From Ceratotherium simum simum (Eukaryota > Chordata > Mammalia > Perissodactyla > Rhinocerotidae): a DNA stretch of 64,000 nucleotides. Shown here in pieces: positions 10,491 through 21,559 of this stretch. The stretch spans positions 26,017,425 to 26,081,424 of the forward strand of contig NW_004454177.1 of assembly GCF_000283155.1 (NCBI RefSeq). The letters are read 5' to 3'. Numbering within the stretch: position 1 is the stretch's first letter; the number at the start of each line of letters is the position of its first letter. Position numbers and translations under genes: made by a program. Below the pieces are notes generated by a model. The model worked only from the letters and a program-made list of their open reading frames with translations. It ran no database searches and was not told the origin of the DNA.

Positions 10491-11422
10491 ACTCCTTGGG
10501 CTGAATCAATGAACTAACCATGTGAAATATACATACAGTGTTGAAAAGGGAGTGGAGACTTGGGGAGAAGATATTCAGATGATACCTTTTGTCCTATGCT
10601 TGCTCCTCTCTCCCAGCAACTTGTGTCCTACTGCCCCACCAAGTACCAGGTGATTTCCACCAAGTCATCCTTAAGATATGGCTGCAAACCAAATTCCCCA
10701 CTCGGCCAGCCAACCAGAACCCAACAACCATCCCTCAAACTCATTCACCAACAACACACATTGTAACCAGCCCATAAAAATAAGTTTTGCTTGAAATATT
10801 TTGATATAATTGATTATTAAGAAAAGTGAAGAAAAGAAGAACCTCCACCTCCCAACTGGGTTGAATCCACAATAACAGAAATAAAGTCAGATTTTAACAT
10901 TTTGGTTATCTTTAATATATTTGTGAACAAATACTGGTGATACCACATTTTAGATACATCAATGACTCAGAAAGATCATAAATTACTTTCTGAGCCTCTT
11001 CTGACCTCATTGGTCAAAAAGGCCTCGATGTGCAACAAAATGGGGAGAGGGAGGTCGGAGGGAGATTGGAGGGAATCCAAAACCCAGGAGTCTTCAGAAG
11101 CACAGCAGCATCCAGAGTTGCCCAGAGGATAGGAGCCTAGGGGTAGATCAGCTTCTGGCAACCTCAGCAGAAGCTAGTTCGCAGAGACACGAGTGTCCAG
11201 TGGATGAAACCTCAGCGCACAGAAGTTAGCAGTGTCCAAAGACATTCCAGGGTCTGAGAGGAAGAACAAACTACGGCAAACTTGGCAAATACCACGGACC
11301 CAGGGGCATCAACAGAGGGACTCTCTCATGCAAGACCCGTGACCTGCAAACTCGCCCAAAGCTCTGAGATGTAAATGTGACCAGTCTCAGCAAGCCCTGG
11401 GGTACAAAGGCGTCCCTTTGGC
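10491..11422 (-). other. KDM4D: 3' flank and probable 3' UTR of KDM4D
   Basis: Sequence downstream of the KDM4D stop. A possible poly(A) signal, ATTAAA on the minus strand, lies at 10916-10911, giving a 3' UTR of roughly 0.5 kb. The segment at 10970-11420 is of higher complexity than the surrounding repeats. Open frames on the plus strand here are chance readings. Confidence 0.45.
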
Positions 11423-13017
11423 TTAGGGTACAGGGGCACAACAGCACCCGGAAGCCTCAGCAGGATGCTGGGACCCAGGGCTCGGCGGTGCAGGGTTGTC
11501 CGTTGAGGGTCCATCCGCAGGCAGGGGCTGAATCTCAGGCTCGGGAGCTGTGCGCGTTGTGCCCACGGAGAGGCGCCTTTTGGCCCGGGCCCGGACAATC
11601 GGCTCTTGAGTCCCCTGTTCCCGAGGACGACGACCACGACCACGTCTGCCAGTTGAGGGGTGGAGATCCCCGGTAGACTGTCCTGGGGTCGGCGGCGGGG
11701 CTGGGCCGGGCTCCGGGGAGCTGCGGGCGGCGGCAGCGCAGGACTGGGCGGCAGAGGAAGAAGCGCGGGCCGGCGAGGGGCGCGGAGACGCCCGGCGCGG
11801 AGGGGNNNNNNNNNNNNNNNNNNNNNNNNNNNNNNNNNNNNNNNNNNNNNNNNNNNNNNNNNNNNNNNNNNNNNNNNNNNNNNNNNNNNNNNNNNNNNNN
11901 NNNNNNNNNNNNNNNNNNNNNNNNNNNNNNNNNNNNNNNNNNNNNNNNNNNNNNNNNNNNNNNNNNNNNNNNNNNNNNNNNNNNNNNNNNNNNNNNNNNN
12001 NNNNNNNNNNNNNNNNNNNNNNNNNAGCTCATAGCGCTCGGGTTGCAGGATGCGCACGAAGGCGTCCATGGAAAAGGACACCCTGGCCTCCCCGCAGCTG
12101 CACTGGGAGGCCACTTTGCCATAATCAATCCATCGCGGGGTGGCGAAGTTGATGGCTTCCGCGCAGTTGAAGCCGTGGTTGAAGCCAGAGTGGTAGCCAT
12201 AGGGAAAGGTCACCATGAACTCTCCAGCCTCCTGAGTGATCCGACTGAAGGGGATCCCGTGGTCCTTGAGGACAGTAGGCGAGATGAGAGCCACCTTGTG
12301 CCTCATGAAGGCCTCACAGCCCCGGGAACTGCCCGGGAACAGCTCCCTGGCCAGGCGTTCCAGGCGCTGGCCGTGTTCTGGGGGCACCGCGTACCAAGTC
12401 TTGGGCTCCCCGAAGTGCAGGTAGTTGATGCTGTAAAGGTCCATGTCCTCCGTGTGCCAAGCGAACGTGGTCTTCCACATGCCGAAGTAGAGGTAGGGCG
12501 TGTTGACACCTTGGATGACAACTCCACACTCCTGCTCCAACAGGTCCTGAATGGTTCCTAGGTGTCCAAGGTTCCACTCTTTAGTGTTTTCATCAAATAA
12601 GGAGCCGCTGTCAGCACCATATATCGGTGAATCATAGAGGCGAGTTTTCCAATATTTTCTCTCCAAGTCCTCAAAATCCACGTGTGGTGGAGTCCGATAT
12701 CTGTCACTGTTTGCCAAGTGGCGATACTCCCCCACTGTCATGGCTTTCTTCTTTTTGTGGTATTGAGAAAACACGCCTGCCTGCCCCGAGGCCACCTGCT
12801 GGAGGGGAGTGACTATTAAGATGTCACTGATATCATCATAGGTAGGTCTGGCTTTCCATTCTTTTGGTGGAATTATCTTAGCCAGTCCTGCTCGGTGTGC
12901 ACCTTGGGATTCTATGTAAGCAATATATTTATCGAAGTCACTAAATTCTTCTTTGGTTGGACGAAATATCATTATGCTGCAACTTGGGTTCTGGGCAGAG
13001 CTGGCCTTAGACTTCAT
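11423..13017 (-). CDS. KDM4D: KDM4D: lysine-specific histone demethylase 4D, single coding exon with an assembly gap
   Basis: KDM4D is a nuclear Fe(II)/2-oxoglutarate JmjC demethylase that removes methyl groups from H3K9 and lacks the PHD and Tudor domains of KDM4A-C. JmjN spans about residues 15-57 and JmjC about 140-310. Fe(II) ligands are visible as H188, E190 and H276, and zinc ligands as C234, H240, C306 and C308. The ATG at 13017 aligns with the second Met of human KDM4D; the upstream Met codon is ACG here. GADSGSLF lacks one residue of human GADISGSLF. After the gap, the correct frame runs from 11803 to a TAA at 11423-11425 and shows [11 protein letters not shown] and [10 protein letters not shown], matching the human C-terminus. 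About 530 residues are expected, against 523 in human. The stated 220-base gap does not preserve frame, so its length is probably approximate. Confidence 0.93.
11806..12025. other. Assembly gap (220 N) inside KDM4D
   Basis: A run of unknown bases in a GC-rich part of the coding exon. The upstream frame stops two bases into a Leu codon at 12026-12027, and the downstream frame resumes with two codon bases at 11804-11805. An intact gene needs a gap of 3k+2 bases, whereas 220 is 3k+1. Comparison with human suggests about 70 missing residues, so the true length should be close to, but not exactly, 220. Confidence 0.97.
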
Positions 13018-13440
13018 AGCTTCCGTTAATAAGCCACAAACTCGCAAGTATTTAGGTATGTTCTGGATAGTTGAGGATGCTGGAAAATGCTACTTTTTCA
13101 AAAATGAGTTTGAGTGTCTATGAGTCAGTAGGAACCACCAGTGGACTTTTATGCAAATAAGATGATAATGTTTTTTAAGCTTGCTGATTCACCAGGGAAC
13201 TCTGCTCTGGTCAGATGCTTTGCCCAGGCAGTGATGGTGGCTGAGCCTTCCAACTGATGTTTCTCAGTTGGTTCCTTGCTCTATCCTCTTGACGTCTTTC
13301 AAATCATCCAATCCTGGATATGTAACACAAATGTAGTATCTTCAGGGAAGTGTTTAAAACAAAATCTAAAAGACAGAATACAGAAACGTTGAAAATTAAT
13401 GTTTGGAAAAAATTAGGAAACTACAAATAAAATACCACCA
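13018..13440 (-). repeat. 5' flank of KDM4D, duplicated from (or to) 205-700
   Basis: Counterpart of the flank upstream of the left KDM4 copy. Both carry GCTTGC(T/C)GATTCACCA, CTCTGGTCAG and a GTTTAAAA stretch in the same order and orientation. Candidate splice acceptors (such as TTTTCCAG) lie 50-70 bases upstream of the ATG. Confidence 0.7.
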
Positions 13441-14160
13441 TGGAATATTATTGCACTCAAAGGTTAAAATTTCATAAGATTGACAACACAAGTGATGATG
13501 TAGATGTGGAACAATAGGAATTCTCATATCCTAGTATAGATAATGGCAATCATTACATTCACTTTGGAAAACTATTTGGACAGTATCTACTAAAATTGAG
13601 CATATGCATGTGTGAAGTTGAACATGTGCATGTGCTAAGATTCAACTGTTACCACATGACTAGGAAATGTGTACGGCTGTGCACTGAAAAGTCATGTCCA
13701 AGAACATTCATAACCACATTATTTCTAGCACACAAATACTGGAAACATTCAAATGTCCATCAACAGTAGAATGGATAAATACATTGTGGTATACTCATAC
13801 CATGGAACACAATACAGCAATGAAAATACACAAAAACTACATGAAAATATAGGAAAACATAATACTGAGCAAAATTATCCAAACTCAAAAGAATACCTAT
13901 TCCATGACACCATTTATATAAAGATAAAACGGAGATAAGTAATCTATGTTAGAAGTCAGACTAGTGGTTGCCTTTGGAAAAGAGAGAGGTTGTGAGTGGG
14001 GGCACGGGATGGGGTCTCTGGAGTAATGTTAATATTCTGTTCTGAACCTAGGTGCTGGTTACACAGCCATCAGAATAGCTAACTATGATAATTCATCAAG
14101 CTATGGTGACTTTCACAAATTTCTGTATGTTTATTTAAAAAGAGTTTAGGGTGAAAAGCA
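13441..14160 (+). mobile_element. LINE-1 3' end, old
   Basis: Contains TCATAACCACATTATTTCTAG, AATGTCCATCAACAGTAG and ATACTCATACCATGGAACAC, in the order of L1 ORF2 end and 3' UTR. It is a different insertion from the L1 in the duplicate flank at 735-1340. Confidence 0.8.
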
Positions 14161-14194
14161 TTAAAGAAGACTAAGAGACATATTTCATTGTATT

Positions 14195-14308
14195 AAAAGG
14201 AAGAGTGATTGAAAATAAACGAACTAAACATTCAATTGAAGAAGCTAGAGGAAAAGGAAGAGTGATTGAAAATAAATGAACTAAATATTCAATTGAAAAA
14301 GGTAGAAA
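14195..14308. repeat. Two-copy tandem duplication, 57-base period
   Basis: AAAAGGAAGAGTGATTGAAA starts at 14195 and again at 14252, and the 57-base units are nearly identical (a few differences). The sequence is A-rich L1-like. The duplication is not seen in the related region at 1.5-1.8 kb. Confidence 0.85.
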
Positions 14309-15290
14309 ATAGAAGGGGAACAAGGGAGAGGAGTAAAGAAATAACAAAGAATAAAGATGAAATTAATGAAAGATAATACATACAAAACAGAAGGATCATG
14401 ACCAAAAATATTCTTTGAAAAGATTAATAAAAGCAACAAACCATGGGCATAACTGATCATAAGAAGGAGAGAAGGTAAAAATAAACAATACTAGCAATAA
14501 AATTGCACAAAGCTAGTAATATAGTAGAGAATTTTGTAAATCTCAAAAGTGATGCCTATGAGCAACTTGCCTTCAAAATTTTTGAAAGATAAGAGAACAA
14601 TGTTCTAGAGAGGGAACAGATCCAAAATAGATCCAAGAAAAACTAGAAAGCTTGAATACCCCAATATAAGAATCTGGTTCAAAGTAAAACCCCCCTAAAA
14701 ACCCATGAGATGTGTCATTTTATAGGTGACTCTAGCAAATTTTTAAGAAACAGTTAACTCATTATGCAAATTCTTTGAGTACAGAAAAAGTTGGAAAGCT
14801 ACTCAGATGAGGCGATTCTTATCTCTGATAGCAAAATCAGAAGAGGACAACAGAAAATAAAGCCATAGGCCATCTGTATTTATAAGCATAGATTAAAGCC
14901 TGCTAAATAGAATATTATTCAACCAAATACAGTAATATATTAAAAGAATAATTCATCATGACCAAACAGAAAGTACTCCAGGAATGCAAGGATGGTTCAA
15001 CATTAGGAAAATCTAATGATATAATTCAGAATATTAATGAAGGAAATGGAAAATATCATCATCTTGTAGGTACCAAAAAGCATTTGATGAAATTCAACAT
15101 CCATTCATGATTTTAAAATCCTTTACTTGTAAAACATTAAGAAAAACTTGTATAAGTAAGATAAAGGGTTTCAATGTAAAAAATAAATAGCAAGTATCAT
15201 TCTTAACAGTGAAACAAAAAAACATTCTCACTAAAGTTAGGAAAAAAGATGCATCAGTAAACTATTTCATTAACACAATCTCAAGTGGTC
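14309..15290 (+). mobile_element. Degraded LINE-1 ORF2 sequence
   Basis: Coding-strand L1 ORF2 fragments appear in order, including CAGGAATGCAAGGATGGTTC and AAAAAGCATTTGATGAAATTC. Part of it matches 1.75-2.3 kb near the left KDM4 copy. No open frame survives. Confidence 0.7.
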
Positions 15291-15299
15291 CCTTAATAC

Positions 15300-15645
15300 T
15301 GTTTGCTAATCCTTTTACTCTCTCTTAATTTCTTAGTTTTTTCACTCTCTAAATATTCTATTTCACCTTCCCCTCTTCTCAAACTTTGGACATACCTACT
15401 CCATGCCACCTAGAATCCTTCAAATGTCCTCTAAGTCCCCACATGGTCTGGCCCACCATTACCTCTTGACCTCACCCCTTTCTACTCTACCCCTTGCTCT
15501 CTCAGTTCCAACCACCTTCCTGGCTGTGTCTCAAAAAAGCCTGGTATACTCCTAACTGATGGTCTTTGCACACAGGCAACCTTCCTACCTCCTTCAAGTC
15601 TCAGCTCATATATCGTCTTCTCACTGAGGTCTCCTCTGACAGTCG
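15300..15645 (+). mobile_element. L2 LINE fragment
   Basis: TCCCCACATGGTCTGGCCCA and CTTCAAGTCTCAGCTCATAT, then CACTGAGGTCTCCTCTGACAG, follow the L2 consensus order. It interrupts the L1 and upstream-block sequence shared with the left KDM4 flank. Confidence 0.7.
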
Positions 15646-15649
15646 TGTT

Positions 15650-16050
15650 TTGGATAAAATTAGAGATGATTTTCTCTCAAGAAAACATGTGCTCTCTCAA
15701 GAAAACATCTCCAAATAAAACACGTACTGATGATCAGGACTGACTTACACGGCTCTTCAAAATTCTAACCAAATTAGCCTCATCCCATTTCACCATCCCT
15801 AATCCAATCACAATTGAATCCAATCAGCTATCCAATCATCTCTTCCAATTGAATCACCCTTCCTTGTTCTAGGAAATGGCCTCTTTTTCAACGGTATTAG
15901 CTCGTAAAACACAGGTATTTTGCCTGAAATTTTTTTCTTTGAAATTTCTTAGAAAAAAATATACAAGGGAAAAGACTGCCAACCCCCAACAAGTCTGAAA
16001 TCATATTTTAAAAATAACAACAATTTGTAAGCTCAAACAAATGGCTTCCT
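15650..16050 (-). repeat. KDM4 upstream block, copy B
   Basis: Related to 3180-3600 and, inverted, to 42850-43350. Shared landmarks are AAAATTCTAACCAAATTAGC, CCAATCACAATTGAATCCAA, TTGTTCTAGGAAATGG and GAAATTTCTTAG. The TATA promoter and donor seen in copy A are not recognisable downstream of 16050. Confidence 0.6.
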
Positions 16051-18450
16051 TCACAGCCAGGGCTAAAGTGATGGAAGAATTGCTAAGAAGACACCATATA
16101 ACTGAGTAGAGAGGAATGACTGGCAGATGATATGGAAGGGTTAATGCCGGGCTCTGTACCACAACATAAATTACCTAGACTCACCTCTCAGGAGGCACAA
16201 ACATGCCTACTCCTATCTTAAGTTGGTGCATGAAATCAGAGGAGACTTTCTAGAGATTTTGAATCCACTTAAGAGTCACCTTACAAAATTATTGGAAATT
16301 TGTAAGTTACGGATTCTGGACAAATTTCCTGGAATTTGCCAGAAACCAAGAGCAGATCCAGGTTTTGTGGGTTCTGAAGGTATACAAATTTCAGGGCCCT
16401 CTTAGGAATGGAAAGATTTCCCTGGGAAAGCTGCCAGAATGGGAGGAAAAGAGTGCCGTAAGGCTAGCACAGTTGTCAAGGCATAAAACACCATTAGCAT
16501 TTGGGTCTCACAAGAACCATGAGGAGGAGAAGAAAACCATGCCAAAGAAATGGGGTGAGGAGGAGTTCCTGGGGAGAAGGCAGCCCCAATCCCTTTAGGG
16601 ATCACGGTATTTAATCTTCCTCACCCTGCAGTTTCCCCAGTAAGACTACAAAAGATCAGCTTGCTTGCCACTGCTCAAAATAATAGAAACCCCACGCATC
16701 TCTTATGGTCCCTAAGAGTCTCGGCGCCAGAGGTCCCTCTACCTTATCCAGGGTCCATTCAGACAAGAGGAAGCTGGGGCTGGGACCCAATTCTCCAACA
16801 CTCCCATCCCCAGGGGAGGTCACCAGAGTTTGGCTTCTTTGACTAAACATAAACCCTTTTTCCTTTGAGTCTGGGGCAAAAAGCGCAAAGGAAGGGATTG
16901 CTCTCTGCGACCCCTGCTGGTGGCTTTTATAACTGTGTATCAAACCAATGTTTGCTGCAGACCAGCATGCTAATGGCAGAGGCCCTTCAAGTGAGCAGTA
17001 GTAGCTCTTCGCATCTCTGCCCTAGCTGGACTCTCATGCACCAAAGAACCTGCAGAAGGTGGGATAAGGAGAATCAATACATTCCTCTCTTTTCCAACTT
17101 CAATGTCAAAAGGATGAAAGGAGGGTTACAGCTAGTGAAACAATCCCTAGGTCTCTATAGAATTTATCGCTAATAAATGGAGAGTGAGGGAGGAGTGGAT
17201 GACAATCTGGCTCATCCTTGAGGGAGTATTGTAAACACAATTAATTCAGAGTCTAAAGATTGGGTGGAAGTCAAATAACATCTCTCTCTTCCTATTCCAA
17301 ATATACCTGATGAGCATTCAGAGTTTTGGTGATAGATTATTATGAAAGAGTAGCATTGTCCAAAAACGACCCTGGATGTTCACCCTAGAATGCCTGAACA
17401 ATGGACTAACCCAGACCCTTTCCCCCAGCCGGATGGGAAGTGCTCTTGCTCAGCGTCCCATGGGAATAATGGCTTCCTTCTCATGGTTGGAGGACTATAC
17501 ATACCATCCAAAAGAACCCAAGGTCCCCAGCTGCCTCTTACAGTACAGAGCTGCTGGCTTTCCCAGACAGCCTCTGTAAATGGCTGGCATGACATCTAGG
17601 CAGCTTGATTCCTCAAGCAGTCTGTATGTCCTTTGCTGTCATCTCCCTATAGGAAGGCAGAGCCATGGGAGAAGGGACCTCTCCACTAGAACAAAACCAG
17701 GTCATATCCAACATCCTTCCTGAACATGTCATGCCTCTCTGTGGAGATGCTGAAGAAATGGGGAGACTGTGCGTGCCTTGGTCTTGATGTATTTTCTTAA
17801 CTCATACTGTATAGCTTTGTGGTATTTGTCCCCATGCCTTGCACAACTGGTGGTAGCCCCACAAGGGGCTGACAGAATTTTTTCCCCATAGAAAAGATAG
17901 GAAGAAAGCAAAGTTCCATCAGGTTAGGGTTTTTCCAGGCAAGTATGTCTCAGGGAGAGAGGGACAAAGGTATTGATGGGTTGGATGGAGAGACAAGAGA
18001 GTGATTATAATGAATGGGCCATTAAATCTATCCCAGGTGAAAAAGGAAATGAGAACATGAGGGTGCTGATGGAGAATAAAATAGTATATGATGCATGGGC
18101 CGAATTTCTCCATTAGGTCAAATAATTCTGTTAGAACACCAGGCAATGTAAGCTAGAAAGAGAATGGGAGGCTTGAAACAGATTTTTTAAATTCGGGGCA
18201 TTTTTTAACTGTGTCCTTTTTATTGATGTCTTGAAATCTTCCTTTTTACCTTGTGCTATTAAACTTCAAACTGTCTCCCTCTTCCCACATTCTCCCTTCC
18301 AAATTTCCGTTCCTTCTCAGTCCTTAAATTCCACCTCTTCCTAAGCAGATGAACTTGACCCTTTATCTTCTTTTACTGCCCCAAGAAAACACCATCTCTT
18401 CCTTCATCTCTTATGGTTCTCTTTTAGCACTTATCATTTTTACCTTATAT
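16051..18450. other. Non-coding stretch, nothing assigned
   Basis: Sequence of ordinary complexity. Short open frames occur on both strands around 16.3-17.6 kb, but none shows a domain, a Kozak-supported start or splice structure. It lies between KDM4D and the CWC15 promoter, so unannotated KDM4D 5' UTR exons could be here. Confidence 0.4.
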
Positions 18451-18459
18451 GATGGGAAC

Positions 18460-18665
18460 AGCAAGAGTCACCTTTAATTAGCACTTCATTTTGCCAGGCC
18501 CTTTATTAAGCACTTTCCATATATTATCTCATTCACATCTCACAACTAGTCTATGAAGTTGGTACTATCATTATTCTTACTTTGTGGAGAAAGAAACCAC
18601 AGTGTAAAAAAACTTACATTTAACTCAATAGCTTGTGCTCTCAATCTCTGCGGTTATTTTTGTAC
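18460..18665 (-). repeat. MIR SINE, antisense, partial
   Basis: TTTATTAAGCACTTTCCATA, ATTATCTCATTCACATCTCA and AGTCTATGAAGTTGGTACTA match the reverse-complemented MIR body. Confidence 0.7.
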
Positions 18666-18929
18666 TTGTCTTATCTTCCATATGAAAATATTTTGACAGC
18701 ATGGTTTGTCCTGTTCTTCATTGTATTTTCGAAGGGATCTTGGTACTTTATATAGTGTGCACTCCAAAAATTTTTCTTAAAGAAATAATTAAGTGAGGCC
18801 ATTTGGCAGACACTGCAGCCTCTCTCCGCTAGGTTACACCCCATCTTTCTTCCTGCTCTCCTATCGCAAGGGAAGAGAAGATATTCCTCCTCTTCAGGGC
18901 TAATCTCTCCATTTAAACTCCTTAAATCA

Positions 18930-19481
18930 ACACTTCCCACTTGTTCCAGGACTACAGTCAATTAAATAATCGCTATATCTTTGTCTTTCTTAAATCATCA
19001 GCCATCAGTCTCTTTCCTGATTTAAGCTACTGTCCTTTCTCTCACCTTTCTTTCAGTACCAAACATGTCAAAAACATAAATGAAAATAGTCTACTGTCAC
19101 AAACCCATCTCCTCCTCTCTCTCGTCTTCTGGTTCAGCTCCCACTTCTCCACCGAAACTAATCTTAGGAAATCATCAAATTGCTCCCTCCCAAGTGCTGC
19201 TTCAGGGGTTACACTTTCTCTCGCTACATCATTGATTGATGGAACACCACCTCCTTTCTCCTGAAACGTCTCTGACCTCTAGGGCGCTGATCTTCCTCTT
19301 AACTCTCTGATTCTTCTCTTTCTCCTTGGTTCCACTTCCTCTTCTTCCACACAAGTGCAGACATATCTCAAAGCTCAGTTCTCATCTCTCTTCTTAACTC
19401 TTTTCCTTTCTCCCTTTAAATTTCCTGTTTATGTTCATGGCTTTCTTTAGGACTGTACTCTCTCTATTTAAAGATATTATT
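18930..19481. other. Pyrimidine-rich ancient repeat-like DNA
   Basis: The plus strand is rich in C and T (many CTCTC and TCTTC runs) and looks like an old LINE-derived segment, family not assigned. No gene is supported. Confidence 0.35.
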
Positions 19482-19824
19482 GGGCCGGCCCCATGGCTTA
19501 GCGGTTAAGTGCTCGCGCTCTGCTACTGGCGGCCCTGGTTCGGATCCCGGGCGCGCACCGCCACACCGCTTCTCTGGCCATGCTGAGGCCGCGTCCCACA
19601 TACAGCAACTAGAAGGATGTGCAGCTATGACACACAACTATCTACTGGGGCTTTGGGGGAAAAAAAAAGGAGGATTGGCAATAGATGTTAGCTCAGAGCC
19701 AATCTTCCTCAGCAAAAAAAGAGGAGGATTAGCACGGATGTTAGCTCAGGGCTGATCTTCCTCACAAAAAAAAAAGAAAGAAAGAAAAAATAAAATATAA
19801 CATTAAAAAAATAAATAAATAAAT
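19482..19824 (+). mobile_element. ERE SINE with intact target duplication
   Basis: The head GGGCCGGCCCCATGGCTTAG includes the B box GGTTCGGATCC, followed by the ATGTTAGCTCAG body repeats and a long A/AAAT tail. The 11-base duplication AAAGATATTAT flanks it at 19470-19480 and 19825-19835, so it is a young insertion. Confidence 0.95.
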
Positions 19825-19835
19825 AAAGATATTAT

Positions 19836-21400
19836 GTATTGTCGTAGCTTTCTCTAATACAGACTTTCTCCTAAGCTTCTGCTTTGCTTCTCCATGTTGG
19901 ATGGCCTACTGAACCCCTGAAAATCAACTTGTTTAGTATAAATTGATCATTTTTTTACCTGAAAATAATTTCCTCCTTTAGATGTCTTTATTTCTACAAA
20001 CGGTAATACAGTCACCACTGGGGAGGCTTCCTGTGCTCTCCTGACCGTCCTTATATAAGAACCCAAGGATCCAGCTTGCCTTCTTCTCCTACTTACAGCT
20101 GTCACCACCCAAGGATCTACAAGTGCCAAGATTATCGTATCATGTGATAGTCTCCCCATCTTGCCCTAATTTTTTAATTTTAAAAATTCTTCTACAATGA
20201 TTTTATTATAAGTTCTTTATAAATTTTGGGGGGAACATATAATCAAATATTTCATTCTTTCTATCTGAAAACTTGCTCTAAAGAAATGAAAAGTGAAATA
20301 GTTTAGGAAAGTTAAATATCAGAAACTTAAATACCATGCTGAGGGTCTTTCCCCTAAGAAATAATAAAATGCTGACTATGAATCTCACACAAGCCCTCAT
20401 TTCTTATTGAATTAGTAATATACAATTAAACTAAGCTTGGAGTTGAGCACTTTTTATTTGTTTTATAAACTATTTCCTTTCTACATTTTTAAGGATTCTA
20501 GGAAGAGTGAGGCAGGGCCACCATATATACATAATAAATATATACATGTTAGTCTTCAGATATTGAGCATCAAAAGGTAACACTCTGATTTTGTAAGTGC
20601 AACTCTGGTCAAAATAAAACTGCTCAGAATTTGCCAGGTACAATGACAGTGACACTTCAGGGCTCCAGACAAATGTGTCCCTTCCCTATGAGTCTCAAAT
20701 GGTTGCTTTTACTGTGAGTCTGCCTTCGGGCTTCCTTCACTTGGAGCCAGGGGTACTAATTAAGAATAAATATGCTTTCACTTCAGATACTCCTCCATTT
20801 TATCCGTATCCATAGTATCCACAGTAACACAGAAATCCTTCATCAAAGGAAACTCGACAGTTCTGACAACGGAAGAAAAGTTTTTGTGCTTATCAGGATG
20901 ATTAAAAACTACCTGGTTTCTTAAACTTGATGGATTTCTGAAAATTAGGAGGTCTTTCCTCTATGTCTTTTAAAAATAATTCCTCCAAGCATCCCTGGTG
21001 TGTGTGTGAGTGAGTGTGTGTGTGTGTGTGTGTGTTTTAAGCTAGAGAAGGTGAAAAGTAAAGTGAGGTAAGTTTAATAGCCCCTTTCACTGCGACCATC
21101 ATCCAGATTGCTTATTGTCCAAATTGCTTACCAATTTCAGGACGGCAGGAAACCTTTTTGTCTTTCATGTTGCATGCATATTTCAAATCTATTATTTCAA
21201 ACGGGGACTATTGAGAAAATGCCTCACACATTAGCCATTGTTTCTGCTGACAGTCAATAACCTAAACTCTGTGTTTAATAAATTTCCTCTTAAGTTAGAA
21301 AACCTACCTACCATTCATTGAAAATAATTTATAACCATAATATTTAAGGGCTGAATAAATTCTAGTTTATGGAGATAAGTGGCTCAAGTTTCCCCCTATT
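19836..21400. other. Non-coding stretch with a (TG)n microsatellite
   Basis: No gene or named repeat is recognised apart from the TG repeat listed separately. Confidence 0.4.
20998..21034. repeat. (TG)n microsatellite
   Basis: A dinucleotide TG run with GAG interruptions near its left end, followed by a pure run. It is likely to be length-polymorphic. Confidence 0.95.
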
Positions 21401-21409
21401 ATTGGACAG

Positions 21410-21535
21410 CTATTTTTTTTAACATTTTAATTTTTTTATTTTTATTGTTTTGCTTAGGAAGATTTGCCCTGAGCTAACCTCCATTGCCAATCTGCCTCTT
21501 TTTTTTTTTTTTTTTGCCTTGAGGAAGATTAGCTG
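21410..21535 (-). mobile_element. ERE SINE fragment, antisense
   Basis: Contains only the 3' body of an ERE: GAAGATTTGCCCTGAGCTAA and a following T-tract, then GAGGAAGATTAGC. The tRNA head is missing. Confidence 0.75.
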
Positions 21536-21559
21536 TTTTGTTTTCACTTTTCCACAATT

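Noticed and set aside
11326..11422. KDM4D reading frame extended to a stop near 11326
   Set aside because: That frame follows from the arbitrary 220-base gap. The conserved KDM4D tail lies in another frame and ends at 11423.
12043..12561. A 172-codon plus-strand open frame opposite KDM4D
   Set aside because: It is the antisense shadow of the GC-rich conserved JmjC coding region, with no family resemblance of its own.
19482..19560. tRNA gene suggested by pol III A- and B-box-like motifs
   Set aside because: It is the tRNA-derived head of an ERE SINE; no cloverleaf with acceptor stem is kept, and the same holds for the other EREs.
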